DNA of 64,000 nt from Microbacteriaceae bacterium (GCA_024639845.1 JAHEGG010000006.1:1-64000); one strand, 5' to 3'. Positions 20,915-31,033 are shown, counted from the first letter of the stretch. Notes: generated from the letters alone by a model not told the origin. Numbers and translations are program-made.

Positions 20915-22443
20915 TGGCCGACTTTCTGATTCGCCCAGCCACCGAGGATGACCTGGTGAACGTTTTTGAAATCGAACAGGTTTCGTTCGGCACCACCGCG
21001 TGGCCGTTCGAGATGATGCAGACCGAGCTCGCCCCGAACCCGAGCCGCAACTATTTTGTTGCCACTCTCGACGGTGAAGTGGTTGGTTATGCCGGCATCG
21101 GCGTGGTCGACGGGCACGAGGCCGATGTTATGACCATCGCGGTGAGTGAGACTCATCGAGGCGCAGGTTTGGGCCGCCGACTAATGAATCGACTGATCGA
21201 TGTAGCCGCCAAGCGGCGCGCTCGCGAGATGTTCCTCGAGGTGCGCGCCGACAACCCGGTGCCGCAGGCTCTCTATCGCAGCCTGGGCTTCGAGCAGATC
21301 GACCTTCGCAAGGGTTATTACCAGCCCGAAGGCGTGGATGCGGTGGTGATGCGCCTCGACCTAACGCCGCGCATCCAAGATTTGGCCGCCTCGACTCTCC
21401 AAGAACCGGTCGTTCTGGGTATTGAGTCTTCATGTGACGAAACCGGAGTCGGCATCGTGCGCGGAACCACACTCTTGGCCAACGCGGTGTCATCTTCAAT
21501 GGATGCACACGCAAGGTTCGGCGGAGTCGTGCCAGAGGTCGCGGCTCGCGCCCACCTCGAGGCCATCAAGCCGACGCTCGACCAGGCACTCAAGACGGCC
21601 GGCCTGAGCATCAACGAGATCGACGCGATTGCCGTGACCAACGGGCCTGGTCTAGCAGGCGCACTCATGGTCGGCGTTGGTGCCGCTAAAGCGCTCGCGG
21701 TTTCCACCGGAAAACCCATCTATGCGGTCAACCATCTGGTCGGTCACGTTGGGGTCGATGTTCTGGAGCGCGGTCAGGTTGAGACGCCAACCGTTGCCCT
21801 GCTCGTGTCTGGCGGTCACACATCCCTGCTCTTAGTTCACGACCTGATCGACAATGTGGAACTACTGGGTGAAACCATCGATGACGCCGCGGGTGAGGCA
21901 TTCGACAAGGTGGCTCGACTACTCGGTCTCGGGTATCCGGGCGGGCCAGTCATCGATCAGGCGGCGGCCTCTGGTAATCCAGCTGCGATTCGTTTTCCGC
22001 GCGGGCTCACTCTGCCCAAAGACATGGAAAAGCATCGTTACGACTTCTCGTTCTCGGGTTTGAAAACAGCGGTCGCTCGGTGGGTCGAGTCGGCCGAACA
22101 GAGCGGCACCGAGTATTCGATCGCGGATGTGGCGGCGTCGTTCCGCGAGGCCGTGGTCGATGTGCTGGTGAGCAAGGCGGTTTCTGCCTGTCTGGCGCAC
22201 AGCGTGCCAAGACTTTTGTTGGGTGGAGGTGTCGTTGCCAACCGGCGCTTGCGCGAGGTGGCACAGGAACGTTGCGATGCGAATGGCATCGAGTTGCGCA
22301 TCCCGGCACTCAGTCTGTGCACCGATAATGGTGCGATGATCGCGGCACTCGGCGCTCAACTGGTCATGGCTGGGCGCTCGCCTTCTGGTCTCGGTTTCGC
22401 AGCTGATTCCACGCTCGGGGTAACCCAGGTGCACACCCTCTAA
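20914..22443 (+). CDS. tsaD: Bifunctional RimI GNAT acetyltransferase - TsaD tRNA threonylcarbamoyltransferase fusion
   Basis: One uninterrupted frame: N-terminal GNAT ([23 protein letters not shown]...[30 protein letters not shown]), C-terminal Kae1/TsaD ([17 protein letters not shown]...VNHLVGHV...[13 protein letters not shown]); start ATG 20914 overlaps tsaB TGA. Confidence 0.95.
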   Translation: MADFLIRPATEDDLVNVFEIEQVSFGTTAWPFEMMQTELAPNPSRNYFVATLDGEVVGYAGIGVVDGHEADVMTIAVSETHRGAGLGRRLMNRLIDVAAKRRAREMFLEVRADNPVPQALYRSLGFEQIDLRKGYYQPEGVDAVVMRLDLTPRIQDLAASTLQEPVVLGIESSCDETGVGIVRGTTLLANAVSSSMDAHARFGGVVPEVAARAHLEAIKPTLDQALKTAGLSINEIDAIAVTNGPGLAGALMVGVGAAKALAVSTGKPIYAVNHLVGHVGVDVLERGQVETPTVALLVSGGHTSLLLVHDLIDNVELLGETIDDAAGEAFDKVARLLGLGYPGGPVIDQAAASGNPAAIRFPRGLTLPKDMEKHRYDFSFSGLKTAVARWVESAEQSGTEYSIADVAASFREAVVDVLVSKAVSACLAHSVPRLLLGGGVVANRRLREVAQERCDANGIELRIPALSLCTDNGAMIAALGAQLVMAGRSPSGLGFAADSTLGVTQVHTL

Positions 22444-22470
22444 ACTTCGACAAAGATCAAGGCAAAATCC

Positions 22471-22776
22471 ATGGCAAAGAGCACTCCTAAACCAGACCGC
22501 AGAGCCGAGGCTCACGAGTCCTATCTCAAGCATCGAAAGCTGACTTTTCTTTTTGGCTGGATTGCACTGGCCACTCCGTTTTTCGCGATTCTCACCCTGT
22601 TCTTTTTGGCTGGGATGGCCACCGGGCCGTTTGCCGCTTTCGCTCAAGCAGCAGCGTGGCCGATCGTCTTCGCATCGATGCTCACCGCACCGCTTGCCCT
22701 TGCAGTCGCGTTCGTCGAATCGTTTCGCGCTCGCAACATCCGTGAAGCGAACGGGTTTTCAAAGCCCGGTCGTTAG
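22471..22776 (+). CDS. Hypothetical two-TM membrane protein
   Basis: Two hydrophobic segments, charged N-terminus. Confidence 0.7.
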   Translation: MAKSTPKPDRRAEAHESYLKHRKLTFLFGWIALATPFFAILTLFFLAGMATGPFAAFAQAAAWPIVFASMLTAPLALAVAFVESFRARNIREANGFSKPGR

Positions 22777-22898
22777 CGTCTGTCCCCCAAAGAGACCACA
22801 CGCGCGGTGGTTCTAACAGAGCATGGCAGCGAGATTTTGTGCCAAAGTACAAGCAGGGATACCCGATTCCCGTCACCAATTAGCAAGGATGGTGCCCG

Positions 22899-23405
22899 AT
22901 GAGCCGCGAACTTGAAGGCGAAGCTCTCTTTTACGAAAGTGAGCGTGCAAAGAACAGAACTATGGGCTGCTTCTCTGGCTGTGCAACGTTCTTCGTGCCT
23001 ATATTTTTCCTCACATCCGGTTATGCACCGGTAGTTATGTTTCTCACGTTTGGTCTCGGCATCTTTTTCATGATTCGTGGCCTAAGTGCACGCGCCAAGC
23101 GAGACGAAGCTTATAGAAAGCTTGGCGCTCTGAAGACTCACAATGGCTATGTAGTCCCTTCGTCAGAAGGGGCACCATCCACCTCAACGGTGGTGACCGG
23201 CCCCATCGTGATCCCGCCGGTCCCTGGATTACCTCCAACCGCTGCCGTTGATCCCCGGAGTCTAGCTACGTCGTCGGCGGCTGGAACCACGGCTGGCTCA
23301 AACACCTCGAACGGTGGAGCGCTAGACGCTTCACAAGACGGAGCCTTCGCTGACGACGACAAACTTGCTGAACGCCTCAAGAAGGCAAAGAAGTCAGGAT
23401 TCTGA
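22899..23405 (+). CDS. Hypothetical membrane protein, two TM plus low-complexity cytoplasmic tail
   Basis: Hydrophobic block plus Ser/Thr/Pro/Ala-rich tail; stop overlaps the next ATG. Confidence 0.65.
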   Translation: MSRELEGEALFYESERAKNRTMGCFSGCATFFVPIFFLTSGYAPVVMFLTFGLGIFFMIRGLSARAKRDEAYRKLGALKTHNGYVVPSSEGAPSTSTVVTGPIVIPPVPGLPPTAAVDPRSLATSSAAGTTAGSNTSNGGALDASQDGAFADDDKLAERLKKAKKSGF

Positions 23406-23806
23406 TGGCCACTTCGGTTCCTCAGGATTATTCGTTTTTACAAAAGCGTCGCGTGCGCGCTCGGGTGCTCTCGCTGTCCTTCGTCGCCACGATGGTTTTT
23501 AGTCTGGTAATCGGACCCAACTGGCTCTACGCCATAAAGTTAGGTCCCTTTGATGCTCCGATTATCGGAATAATCGGGTTTCTAAGTTTTCCCCTGTCGG
23601 TGTTCTTTTTCGCCATCGCCATGGTCGTCGCCAATCCAACTATGGGGCTGGCAAGCTTGATTCCAATCCTTGTATTTACGCCGATCATCTGGGTTTCAGG
23701 CTTCTTCGGCTCAGTGTTCGAATTCAACAACAATCGAGCTTTGAGCCTCATGCTAGCGTGGGCATCGACCGAGATCTCGGCCGAAACCCAATACTTGAAC
23801 CACTAA
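23405..23806 (+). CDS. Hypothetical membrane protein (3-4 TM)
   Basis: Hydrophobic segments; translational overlap with upstream gene. Confidence 0.6.
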   Translation: MATSVPQDYSFLQKRRVRARVLSLSFVATMVFSLVIGPNWLYAIKLGPFDAPIIGIIGFLSFPLSVFFFAIAMVVANPTMGLASLIPILVFTPIIWVSGFFGSVFEFNNNRALSLMLAWASTEISAETQYLNH

Positions 23807-23853
23807 ACATCTATCCAAGGTCGCCAATCAGCGTCCAAGATTGGGGCAATCAA

Positions 23854-24441
23854 ATGGAAAGAACCGCACTCAGATTTGCGCAACTCGACAAAATCAACCG
23901 GCAACTAAGCGAACTCCTAATCGTTGCGGCCGCAACTTTTATTTTGTTTCTTGCAGTCGGCGGGTGGCTGCTAGCCATCGGATTTGGTGTCGTTGCTCTA
24001 TTCACCTATCAACTTGGCACTGAACTTAGAAAAGCCATGGGGTTTGCCTCAAATGGGAACTACAAGCAGTTCAAATATTCGATAGAAGGCGCAAGCCTCG
24101 GAATTCCGACCGCTTCAGAGATAAGCGATCCATTCTTTGTCGATCCCTTGGTCGCTTCGGTCGCACTAAAAAAGGCTCAGCAGAGGCGCCAAGCGGCCCG
24201 CAAGATTAGCTTCACCGGCGGAATCGTTTCTGGGGTTTTGCCTGTCGTAATGCTGGTCGCTCTATTCACACTAGGTATTTCGGGAGCATTCAATAACTAC
24301 AGCCTTGCCGAAGGATTGGCATTCGCCTGGGTCGCAGTGGTTGCCATCTGGGGGCTTGCCATTATCGCGGCCTTTGCGGGTCTTTTTGTTGCGTTTGCAG
24401 CACGGCTTAGGATTCAGCGATTGGTGATTTTCGGGGGCTAA
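23854..24441 (+). CDS. Hypothetical membrane protein (4 TM)
   Basis: In-frame ATG 23854 (MERTALRFAQLDKINRQL); ORF track starts at 23758 overlapping the upstream gene. Confidence 0.6.
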   Translation: MERTALRFAQLDKINRQLSELLIVAAATFILFLAVGGWLLAIGFGVVALFTYQLGTELRKAMGFASNGNYKQFKYSIEGASLGIPTASEISDPFFVDPLVASVALKKAQQRRQAARKISFTGGIVSGVLPVVMLVALFTLGISGAFNNYSLAEGLAFAWVAVVAIWGLAIIAAFAGLFVAFAARLRIQRLVIFGG

Positions 24442-24527
24442 CAACCCCTAGCCGACTTTCAGGCCGTTCGCAGGGTTCTCTCAGGCTTGGCTGGTCAACT
24501 GACACAAGCCAAACAAAGGAGAAACCC

Positions 24528-25049
24528 GTGGCAGATAAAGACAAGTCAGAAAAAGCTTCTGTAGGTGCAGACGCAACCGCTGTTGCACCAGCAGCCCCAA
24601 CCGAGGTCAAAGCGCGCTTCGACTTCAACTCACTAAACACTCTCTCGGTCGTATCACTGGCCACGGCCGTCACCGGTTTCGGCGCTCTCGCCGCAGTTAT
24701 CACCGGTCACATCTCGCTTAGCCAGCTCAAGACTTCAAAGCAAAACGGACGCCCACTGGCAATCGCCGGTCTAATCGTCGGTTACGTTTTCATCGGTCTT
24801 GCGGTGGTAGGAGCAATCGCCCGCCCGTTCCTTCAGCAGCGCGGCATCGAACTGGGTGACCACATGGGTCAGTTCGGAAACCGGAACCAGATGGGTCAGT
24901 TCGACAGCCAGATGGGTGGCCAGCTGGGCTACGACCCGCTTGACAACGGTCGCAACGGCATGATGGACGACATGGGTGGCCAGATGGGCTGGGGAAACGT
25001 TGACGTGAACCCAGACCAAGACCAGACCCCCACTCCAAGCACTAACTAA
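24528..25049 (+). CDS. DUF4190-like membrane protein with Met/Gly/Gln-rich C-terminal tail
   Basis: LNTLSVVSLATAVTGFGALAAVITGHISLSQLKTSKQNGRPLAIAGLIVGYVFIGL (DUF4190-type); tail MGQFGNRNQMGQFDSQMGGQLG. Confidence 0.75.
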   Translation: MADKDKSEKASVGADATAVAPAAPTEVKARFDFNSLNTLSVVSLATAVTGFGALAAVITGHISLSQLKTSKQNGRPLAIAGLIVGYVFIGLAVVGAIARPFLQQRGIELGDHMGQFGNRNQMGQFDSQMGGQLGYDPLDNGRNGMMDDMGGQMGWGNVDVNPDQDQTPTPSTN

Positions 25050-25070
25050 ATAACCTTTCGGTGGGGCGAA

Positions 25071-26270
25071 CTAGCGAATCGGCTCGACCACCAAAACACG
25101 GTGAGCGTCGCCCACCCTGGTAACAATCAGGGTGGCGGCGTTCTCGCCTTTAAGCGCCATTTCTTTGCGCAGAGCCTCGGGTGAGACATCCGAGCCTCGC
25201 TTTTTTATTTCAAGGATGCCCACGGCACGCTCGCGCAGGTAGGCCTTTAGCTTCTTGCGGTCAAACGGTAGGTTGTCGACCAAGCGGTAGGTGCGGAGCC
25301 AAGGACTGCGATGCGCCTCGGCTGCAGTCAAATAGGCGATTTCAGGCGCGAAGAGTGTGGCACCAAATTGCCCAGCCAGGTTGGCGACAAGGTGGGATCG
25401 AATCACCGCGGCGTCTGGCTCAAAAACGTATTCCTGCAGCTCGCCGAGCGTGGCATCCATGCGTTCTTCGTTGGTCGAATCGAGTATGTGCGCGCCCACG
25501 CCATCGATTAGCAATGCTGATCGAGCGACTCCCTCGCGGGCGGCCGCTCCGAACCAGAGGGCGCACTCGACAAGATCACCTTCTACAGAAACCCACTGCG
25601 CTTCGCATCCTTGGGGAATCGCTTCGTGTGGGTGACCAGGCCCTAACTTGATGCCGGTCGGCCGTTCGGTCGTGCGGGCCAGAACCCAGTCGAAGTTGGG
25701 CGAGTAATCGGTGGGGTCAAACTTGCGAACCGCTCGCTCGCGTTTTGGGCCACCGAGTTCACGTCGAGCCGGGTCGAAGAACTGGCCGTCAAAGGGTTTT
25801 GTGTCGACCTGCGTGACGTCTGCCTGGTGCACACGCACATTATCGAAAGGTGCGAGGTTGTAGGTGGCAATTGCGCCGGTAACCTCATCGAGCTCGAATG
25901 CGTCAACTTCGATTCCTACCGCGGCAAAAGCCATCGACTCGGTGCCGATACCGCAGCCGAGGTCGGCAACGGATGAGCAACCAGCGTCTCGAAAACGTCC
26001 GGCATGCAAGGCAGCGACCTTGAGTCGACTGGCCTGTTCCAAGCCAGCCTCGGTGAAGAGCATCCGGGTGGCAAACTCGCCAAACTTGGTTTCGGCCCGC
26101 CGTCGCAGTTTGGCCTGGCTAAGCACGGCTGCAACAACGGCGGGAGAGTGGCCTTGGCTGCGCAAATCACTCACCAGTCGAACCACGTCTGCTTTTGCGT
26201 CGAAGCGGGTTTCGGCCAATAGAGACAACCCTTCGGGTGTCATCAAAGACAAAAACTCGCTGCGATCCAT
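25071..26270 (-). CDS. Class I SAM-dependent methyltransferase, THUMP-like domain family
   Basis: VADLGCGIGTESMAFAAVGIEVDAFELDEV; QFFDPARRELGGPKR (DPAR); C-terminal THUMP-like region. Confidence 0.8.
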   Translation of the reverse strand: MDRSEFLSLMTPEGLSLLAETRFDAKADVVRLVSDLRSQGHSPAVVAAVLSQAKLRRRAETKFGEFATRMLFTEAGLEQASRLKVAALHAGRFRDAGCSSVADLGCGIGTESMAFAAVGIEVDAFELDEVTGAIATYNLAPFDNVRVHQADVTQVDTKPFDGQFFDPARRELGGPKRERAVRKFDPTDYSPNFDWVLARTTERPTGIKLGPGHPHEAIPQGCEAQWVSVEGDLVECALWFGAAAREGVARSALLIDGVGAHILDSTNEERMDATLGELQEYVFEPDAAVIRSHLVANLAGQFGATLFAPEIAYLTAAEAHRSPWLRTYRLVDNLPFDRKKLKAYLRERAVGILEIKKRGSDVSPEALRKEMALKGENAATLIVTRVGDAHRVLVVEPIR

Positions 26271-26316
26271 GACTCAAGGCTAGCCGAGAGATGTTCGCCA
26301 ATAGCAAAGGCCCCTG

Positions 26317-26343
26317 TTAGCACTCACCTTGCTCGAGTGCTAA
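26317..26343. promoter_or_regulatory. CIRCE operator (HrcA binding site)
   Basis: TTAGCACTC-N9-GAGTGCTAA, exact match to consensus, ~70 bp upstream of groES. Confidence 0.95.
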
Positions 26344-26413
26344 GCATGCTTTATGATTGGGGTAGTTCCAGTCGGAACCACCAACTACAGAACTTTCCAA
26401 AGAAGAGGTCAAA

Positions 26414-26710
26414 GTGTCGGTAACCATCAAGCCACTAGAAGATCGCATCGTTGTCAAGCCGGTCGAAGCAGAGCAAGTCACCGCTTCGGGTCTGGTCATC
26501 CCTGACACCGCCAAAGAAAAGCCACAAGAGGCCGAGGTCATCGCCGTCGGTCCTGGTCGCGTCGACGACAAGGGTGTGCGCATCCCCGTTGACGTAGCAG
26601 TCGGCGACAAGGTGATCTTCTCGAAATACGGCGGCACCGAGCTCAAGTTCGATGGTCAGGAATACCTGATCCTCAGCGCTCGCGACGTTCTTGCCGTTGT
26701 AGTTCGCTAA
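26414..26710 (+). CDS. groS: Co-chaperonin GroES (GTG start)
   Basis: [50 protein letters not shown]. Confidence 0.98.
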   Translation: MSVTIKPLEDRIVVKPVEAEQVTASGLVIPDTAKEKPQEAEVIAVGPGRVDDKGVRIPVDVAVGDKVIFSKYGGTELKFDGQEYLILSARDVLAVVVR

Positions 26711-26722
26711 ACCAAAACCCTC

Positions 26723-26755
26723 AAAAGACCCGGGCCTCGTGCTCGGGTCTTTTTT
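26723..26755 (+). terminator. Rho-independent terminator downstream of groES
   Basis: AAAAGACCCGGGC ctcgt GCTCGGGTCTTTTTT. Confidence 0.9.
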
Positions 26756-26795
26756 GCATGGATGTAAGGCCAGTGAGATGGCATAGGTTAGGGGA

Positions 26796-27725
26796 GTGGA
26801 AACTGAATCGAACAAGGGCACTCCAACCGAGAAGAACATCGCTAGAGGGCTCACCCTAGGCCTCACCGCCTATCTAATCTGGGGCTCGTTTCCAATCATC
26901 ATTTCGATGCTCGGGTTCGCAACGCCTTGGGAGATCGTCGTTTGGCGTATCCTGTTCGGGCTCTTGGCCGGAGTGCTGTTCATCCTTGTGGGCCGTTCAT
27001 GGCGAACGTTTCTCTCGGTGTTCAAGAATCGCGCCGCCCTGCCTTGGCTGGCGCTTTCATCCATTGTGATCATGATCAACTGGACAGTCTATGTTTATGG
27101 CGTTTCGATCGGGCACGTGGTCGAATCGTCGCTCGGCTATTTCATCAACCCGCTGGTTACGATTCTGCTGGCCGTGTTTCTGTTGGGCGAGCGCCTTCGA
27201 AAACTTCAGTGGCTTGCCGTCGCTCTCGGTGTTGTTGCCGTGGCCACGCTCACGCTCGACTACGGTCGCCTGCCATGGATCGCGCTCACCCTTGCCGGCT
27301 CGTTTGCACTGTATGGGCTGGCTAAAAACAAGTTAGCCGATCAGGTGAGCGCGCTGCATTCGTATACCTTCGAGACCGTTGTGCTCACACCCGTGGCCAT
27401 TGGCATGCTGATCTGGGTCGCCTTGAACGGCTCGGTTCAATTCGTGACCAGTGGATGGCTCGGCGCTTCAGGTTTGGCTATCTATGGGTTTCTTACGGCG
27501 ATTCCCCTGATACTTTTCGGAGTGGCCGCGCAAAACTTGCCGCTCAGCTGGATCGGGTTTATGCAGTATCTGACTCCTGTGCTCCAGTTCATTCTGGGAA
27601 TCGTTTATTTTCAAGAGCAGATGCCGGTGGCGCGCTGGGTCGGGTTTGTTTTGGTGTGGGCGGGCCTCGCCGCGCTAAGCACCGACATGATTCGCCGCAG
27701 CAGGCTGGCAAAACAGGCCAACTAG
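26796..27725 (+). CDS. rarD: EamA/RarD-family transporter
   Basis: 10-TM EamA; LTAYLIWGSFPIIISMLGFATPWEIVVWRILFGL; RarD-type. Confidence 0.9.
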   Translation: METESNKGTPTEKNIARGLTLGLTAYLIWGSFPIIISMLGFATPWEIVVWRILFGLLAGVLFILVGRSWRTFLSVFKNRAALPWLALSSIVIMINWTVYVYGVSIGHVVESSLGYFINPLVTILLAVFLLGERLRKLQWLAVALGVVAVATLTLDYGRLPWIALTLAGSFALYGLAKNKLADQVSALHSYTFETVVLTPVAIGMLIWVALNGSVQFVTSGWLGASGLAIYGFLTAIPLILFGVAAQNLPLSWIGFMQYLTPVLQFILGIVYFQEQMPVARWVGFVLVWAGLAALSTDMIRRSRLAKQAN

Positions 27726-27829
27726 ACCGTAATCGACTCTTTGCTAACTCGAAACAAGATTGTTACAACGCTAAAAAACGCGGGCTTTTGATTCGAATTA
27801 CGAGGCAAAACCGCTCTAAGAGTGCGAAA

Positions 27830-27859
27830 TTAGTGAAAATGGCGTAGCAAAATCACTAA
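27830..27859. promoter_or_regulatory. Candidate operator, 7-bp inverted repeat
   Basis: TTAGTGA-N16-TCACTAA in AT-rich region upstream of the substrate-binding protein gene. Confidence 0.3.
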
Positions 27860-27990
27860 ATGCGATGACCTTTTGTTGCAATTGATTAACTTTTATGACA
27901 CCGCCCCCTACCCATCCTTGGCTGCGTGGATAGACTGCTAAACATGTCGGTTCGAAGTCGAGCCGATGATTCCCCTATTAGGAGATATAA

Positions 27991-29244
27991 ATGACCGCAT
28001 TCTCAAAGAAGAAGCTTGCCGGTGCCGTTGCTGTGGTTGCTGCCACCGCTATCGCACTGTCGGGCTGCTCCGCTCCATCGCCTTACGCGGCCGGAGATGG
28101 CGTGCTCAAGCTTGGTGGAGTTCTTCCACTGACCGGCGCACTCGCATTCCTGTCGCCTCCTGAAATCGCTGGTGTTGAACTTGCTATTCAGGACATCAAC
28201 GACGCCGGTGGCGTTTTGGGCAAGCCAGTCGAATGGACCCTCGAGGACTCCAGCGACGGTGACCACCCAGAAGTTGCACCTGCCTCGGCAACCAAGCTTC
28301 TTGATGCTGGCGTTGACGCCATCGTCGGTGCTGCTGCCTCGGGTGTTACCCGTTTGATCATCGACCAGGTGACCAAGTCAAAGACCGTTCAGATTTCGAT
28401 GTCTAACACGGCTCCTGACCTGTCGACCTGGGATGACGGTGGCTACTACTTCCGTACCGCTCCAAGCGACCTTCTACAGGGTGCCATTGTTGGTAACCAG
28501 ATCGTTGCCGACGGACACGAGAACGTAGCAATCATCTACCAGCAGACTCCTTACGGTGAAGGCCTTGAGGCCAAGGCCAAGGCAACCATTGAGGCTGCCG
28601 GCGCAACCATCGTTTCGGACCTCTCCTTCCCAGAAGCAGAGACCAACTTCGACACCATCGTTGACCAGACCGTTGCATCGGGTGCAGACTCCGTGCTCGT
28701 GATCTCCTACGACGAGTTCAAGAAGGCTGCTGCCGCACTGCAGAAGAAGGGCTTCCCAGGCAAGGACATCTACCTTGTTGACGGAAACCTCGCCAACTAC
28801 TCGGCTGAGAGCTTTGCTTCTTACCTCGAAGGTGCCAAGGGTACCCTTCCTGGTGGCAAGCTAGACGAGGCCTTCAAGCAGCGTGCGGCTGACCTCTACA
28901 AGGCCAACCACGGTGAAGAACTCACCGAGTTTGCTTACCTTGCAGAGTCCTACGACGCTGTGATCCTGTTGGCTCTTGCCGCAGAGCAGGCTAAGAACGA
29001 CTCGGGTGAAGCCATCGCTGCAAACATGCAGTCGGTTTCGACCGGAGGAACCAAGGTAACCGACTTTGCCGCCGGACTTGCAGCCATCAAGGCTGGCGAG
29101 GACGTTGACTACGACGGTTACTCTGGCCCAATCGAGTTCGACGACAACGGTGACCCAACCGGTGCCTCCATTGGTATCTACCAGTACGGCACTGACGGAA
29201 CCAGCACCCTCCTTGAGGTTGTTGCCGGTAACTCTGTCGAGTAA
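27991..29244 (+). CDS. Branched-chain amino acid-type ABC transporter substrate-binding lipoprotein
   Basis: Lipobox ALSGC; LKLGGVLPLTGALAFLSPPEIAGVELAIQDINDAGGVLG (Peripla_BP_6). Confidence 0.93.
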   Translation: MTAFSKKKLAGAVAVVAATAIALSGCSAPSPYAAGDGVLKLGGVLPLTGALAFLSPPEIAGVELAIQDINDAGGVLGKPVEWTLEDSSDGDHPEVAPASATKLLDAGVDAIVGAAASGVTRLIIDQVTKSKTVQISMSNTAPDLSTWDDGGYYFRTAPSDLLQGAIVGNQIVADGHENVAIIYQQTPYGEGLEAKAKATIEAAGATIVSDLSFPEAETNFDTIVDQTVASGADSVLVISYDEFKKAAAALQKKGFPGKDIYLVDGNLANYSAESFASYLEGAKGTLPGGKLDEAFKQRAADLYKANHGEELTEFAYLAESYDAVILLALAAEQAKNDSGEAIAANMQSVSTGGTKVTDFAAGLAAIKAGEDVDYDGYSGPIEFDDNGDPTGASIGIYQYGTDGTSTLLEVVAGNSVE

Positions 29245-29259
29245 TTCGAAACAAAACCA

Positions 29260-29291
29260 CGAAACCCCCGAGAGTAATCTCGGGGGTTTCG
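29260..29291. terminator. Strong hairpin terminator between convergent liv genes
   Basis: CGAAACCCCCGAGA-GTAA-TCTCGGGGGTTTCG, 14-bp perfect stem. Confidence 0.88.
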
Positions 29292-29402
29292 CTTTGTCCG
29301 TGAACAGAGAGAGAGTTCACGAAGTTTTCAAAGATCGGGTTGCGATTCTAGGGCGGGTTTTTGTGCGGACTTAGGCCGCTAGGCGGGTTTCAAGACCGAG
29401 GT

Positions 29403-30134
29403 TTAGAGTTCCGCCAGGTTGCCTAGGTACAGCTCGACCATCTTGGGGTCGTTGAGTAAGTCGCGACCGGTGCCCGTGTGAGCATCCTTGCCTTGATCGA
29501 GAACATAGGCACGATCGCAAATCTGCAGGCATCGACGAGCGTTCTGCTCCACCATGATCACGGTCACGCCGGCGGCATTGACTTCCTTGACGCGGATAAA
29601 CGTCTCATCCTGACGCACCGGAGACAAGCCGGCGGACGGCTCGTCGAGCAGAAGCACCTTCGGGTCGATCATTAACGCTCGGCCCATGGCGACCATCTGT
29701 CGTTCACCACCCGACAGTGACCCAGCACGCTGGCTACGACGCTTGCCGAGATCGGGAAAAATCGAGGTGACGAATTCGAAGCGCTCCTTGAAGCGCTTGG
29801 GAGTCTGGAAGACACCCATCTCAAGGTTTTCTTCGATTGTCAGACTCGGAAAGACGTTGTTGGTCTGCGGCACAAAAGCAACGCCCTTCTCGACGAGCTT
29901 GTTTGCTTTGAGGCCGGTGATGTCTTCGCCGTTCAGCAGAATCTTGCCCGAGCGAATGTTCACCTGACCGAAAATCGCCTTTAGCAGCGTGGACTTACCG
30001 GCACCGTTGGGTCCAATGATTCCAATCAGTTCGCCATCGAAGGCGGTGAGGCTACAGCCGTTGAGTATATTGATGCCTGGCAGGTAGCCGGCCACAAGGT
30101 CATCCGCGTGAACCACCAGAGACTTGTCGTTCAT
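29403..30134 (-). CDS. livF: Branched-chain amino acid ABC transporter ATP-binding protein
   Basis: IGPNGAGKSTLLKAIFG, SLSGGERQMVAMGRALM, LLLDEPSAGLSP. Confidence 0.94.
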   Translation of the reverse strand: MNDKSLVVHADDLVAGYLPGINILNGCSLTAFDGELIGIIGPNGAGKSTLLKAIFGQVNIRSGKILLNGEDITGLKANKLVEKGVAFVPQTNNVFPSLTIEENLEMGVFQTPKRFKERFEFVTSIFPDLGKRRSQRAGSLSGGERQMVAMGRALMIDPKVLLLDEPSAGLSPVRQDETFIRVKEVNAAGVTVIMVEQNARRCLQICDRAYVLDQGKDAHTGTGRDLLNDPKMVELYLGNLAEL

Positions 30135-31033
30135 CAGTCGGTCTCCTTGGCAGTAGCTCGCAGGGTAGTCGTGTCAGTCTTGGGCGAAACCGCACCGAGG
30201 TCGGTGTCGTGGTGGGCGCCGAGGTAGGCGTCAATCACGGCCTGGTCTTTCATCACCGTGGATGGCGGGCCTTCGGCCACCACCTTGCCCTCGGCCATCA
30301 CGATGACCCAGTCGCTAATGTGGCGAACCATGTGCATGTCGTGCTCAACGAACAAGACGGTGGTGCCGTTGGACTTGAGGTCTTTGATGTGGTCAAGCAG
30401 GCTTTGGGTCAGAGCGGGGTTTACTCCGGCCATCGGCTCGTCGAGCATCACCAGCTTGGGGCTGCTCATCAAGGCGCGAGCCATTTCGAGCAACTTGCGC
30501 TGACCACCCGAGAGGCTGGCTGCGTAGTCTTCGCGCTTCGCATCAAGCTTGAAGCGCTTGAGCAGGGCATCCGCGGTTTCGGTGATTTCACGTTCACGCT
30601 TGATCCAAAGCGGGCGGATGAGCGCGGTCAAGAAGCTCTCGCCCGGTTGCTTTTGAGCGCCGAGACGCATGTTCTCAATAACGGTCAGCAGGCTTAGCGC
30701 CTTGGTGAGCTGGAAGGTGCGAATCATACCCATTCGAGCGACCCGATAAGGGGAGACTCCCGCCAAATCTTTGCCCTCGAATGACCAGCTGCCCTCGTTC
30801 GGCTTGTCGAAGCCGGTGAGAAGGTTAAAGAAGGTGGTCTTGCCAGCGCCGTTTGGTCCGATAAGCGCGGTGATGAGTCCGCGAGGAATTTCCACATGTT
30901 CGACGTCGACAGCGGTGAGACCACCGAACTGGCGGCGAACCTTGTCGGCGACCAGAATCGGGTCGACCTTTTTGCAACCCGGTCCGGCAGAGCCGACGGC
31001 GATGGATTTGACTTCGGTCGTTGGATCAGCCAT
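30134..31033 (-). CDS. livG: Branched-chain amino acid ABC transporter ATP-binding protein
   Basis: IGPNGAGKTTFFNLLTGFDKPNEG, SLSGGQRKLLEMARALM; start set at ATG (MADPTTEVKS). Confidence 0.93.
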   Translation of the reverse strand: MADPTTEVKSIAVGSAGPGCKKVDPILVADKVRRQFGGLTAVDVEHVEIPRGLITALIGPNGAGKTTFFNLLTGFDKPNEGSWSFEGKDLAGVSPYRVARMGMIRTFQLTKALSLLTVIENMRLGAQKQPGESFLTALIRPLWIKREREITETADALLKRFKLDAKREDYAASLSGGQRKLLEMARALMSSPKLVMLDEPMAGVNPALTQSLLDHIKDLKSNGTTVLFVEHDMHMVRHISDWVIVMAEGKVVAEGPPSTVMKDQAVIDAYLGAHHDTDLGAVSPKTDTTTLRATAKETD

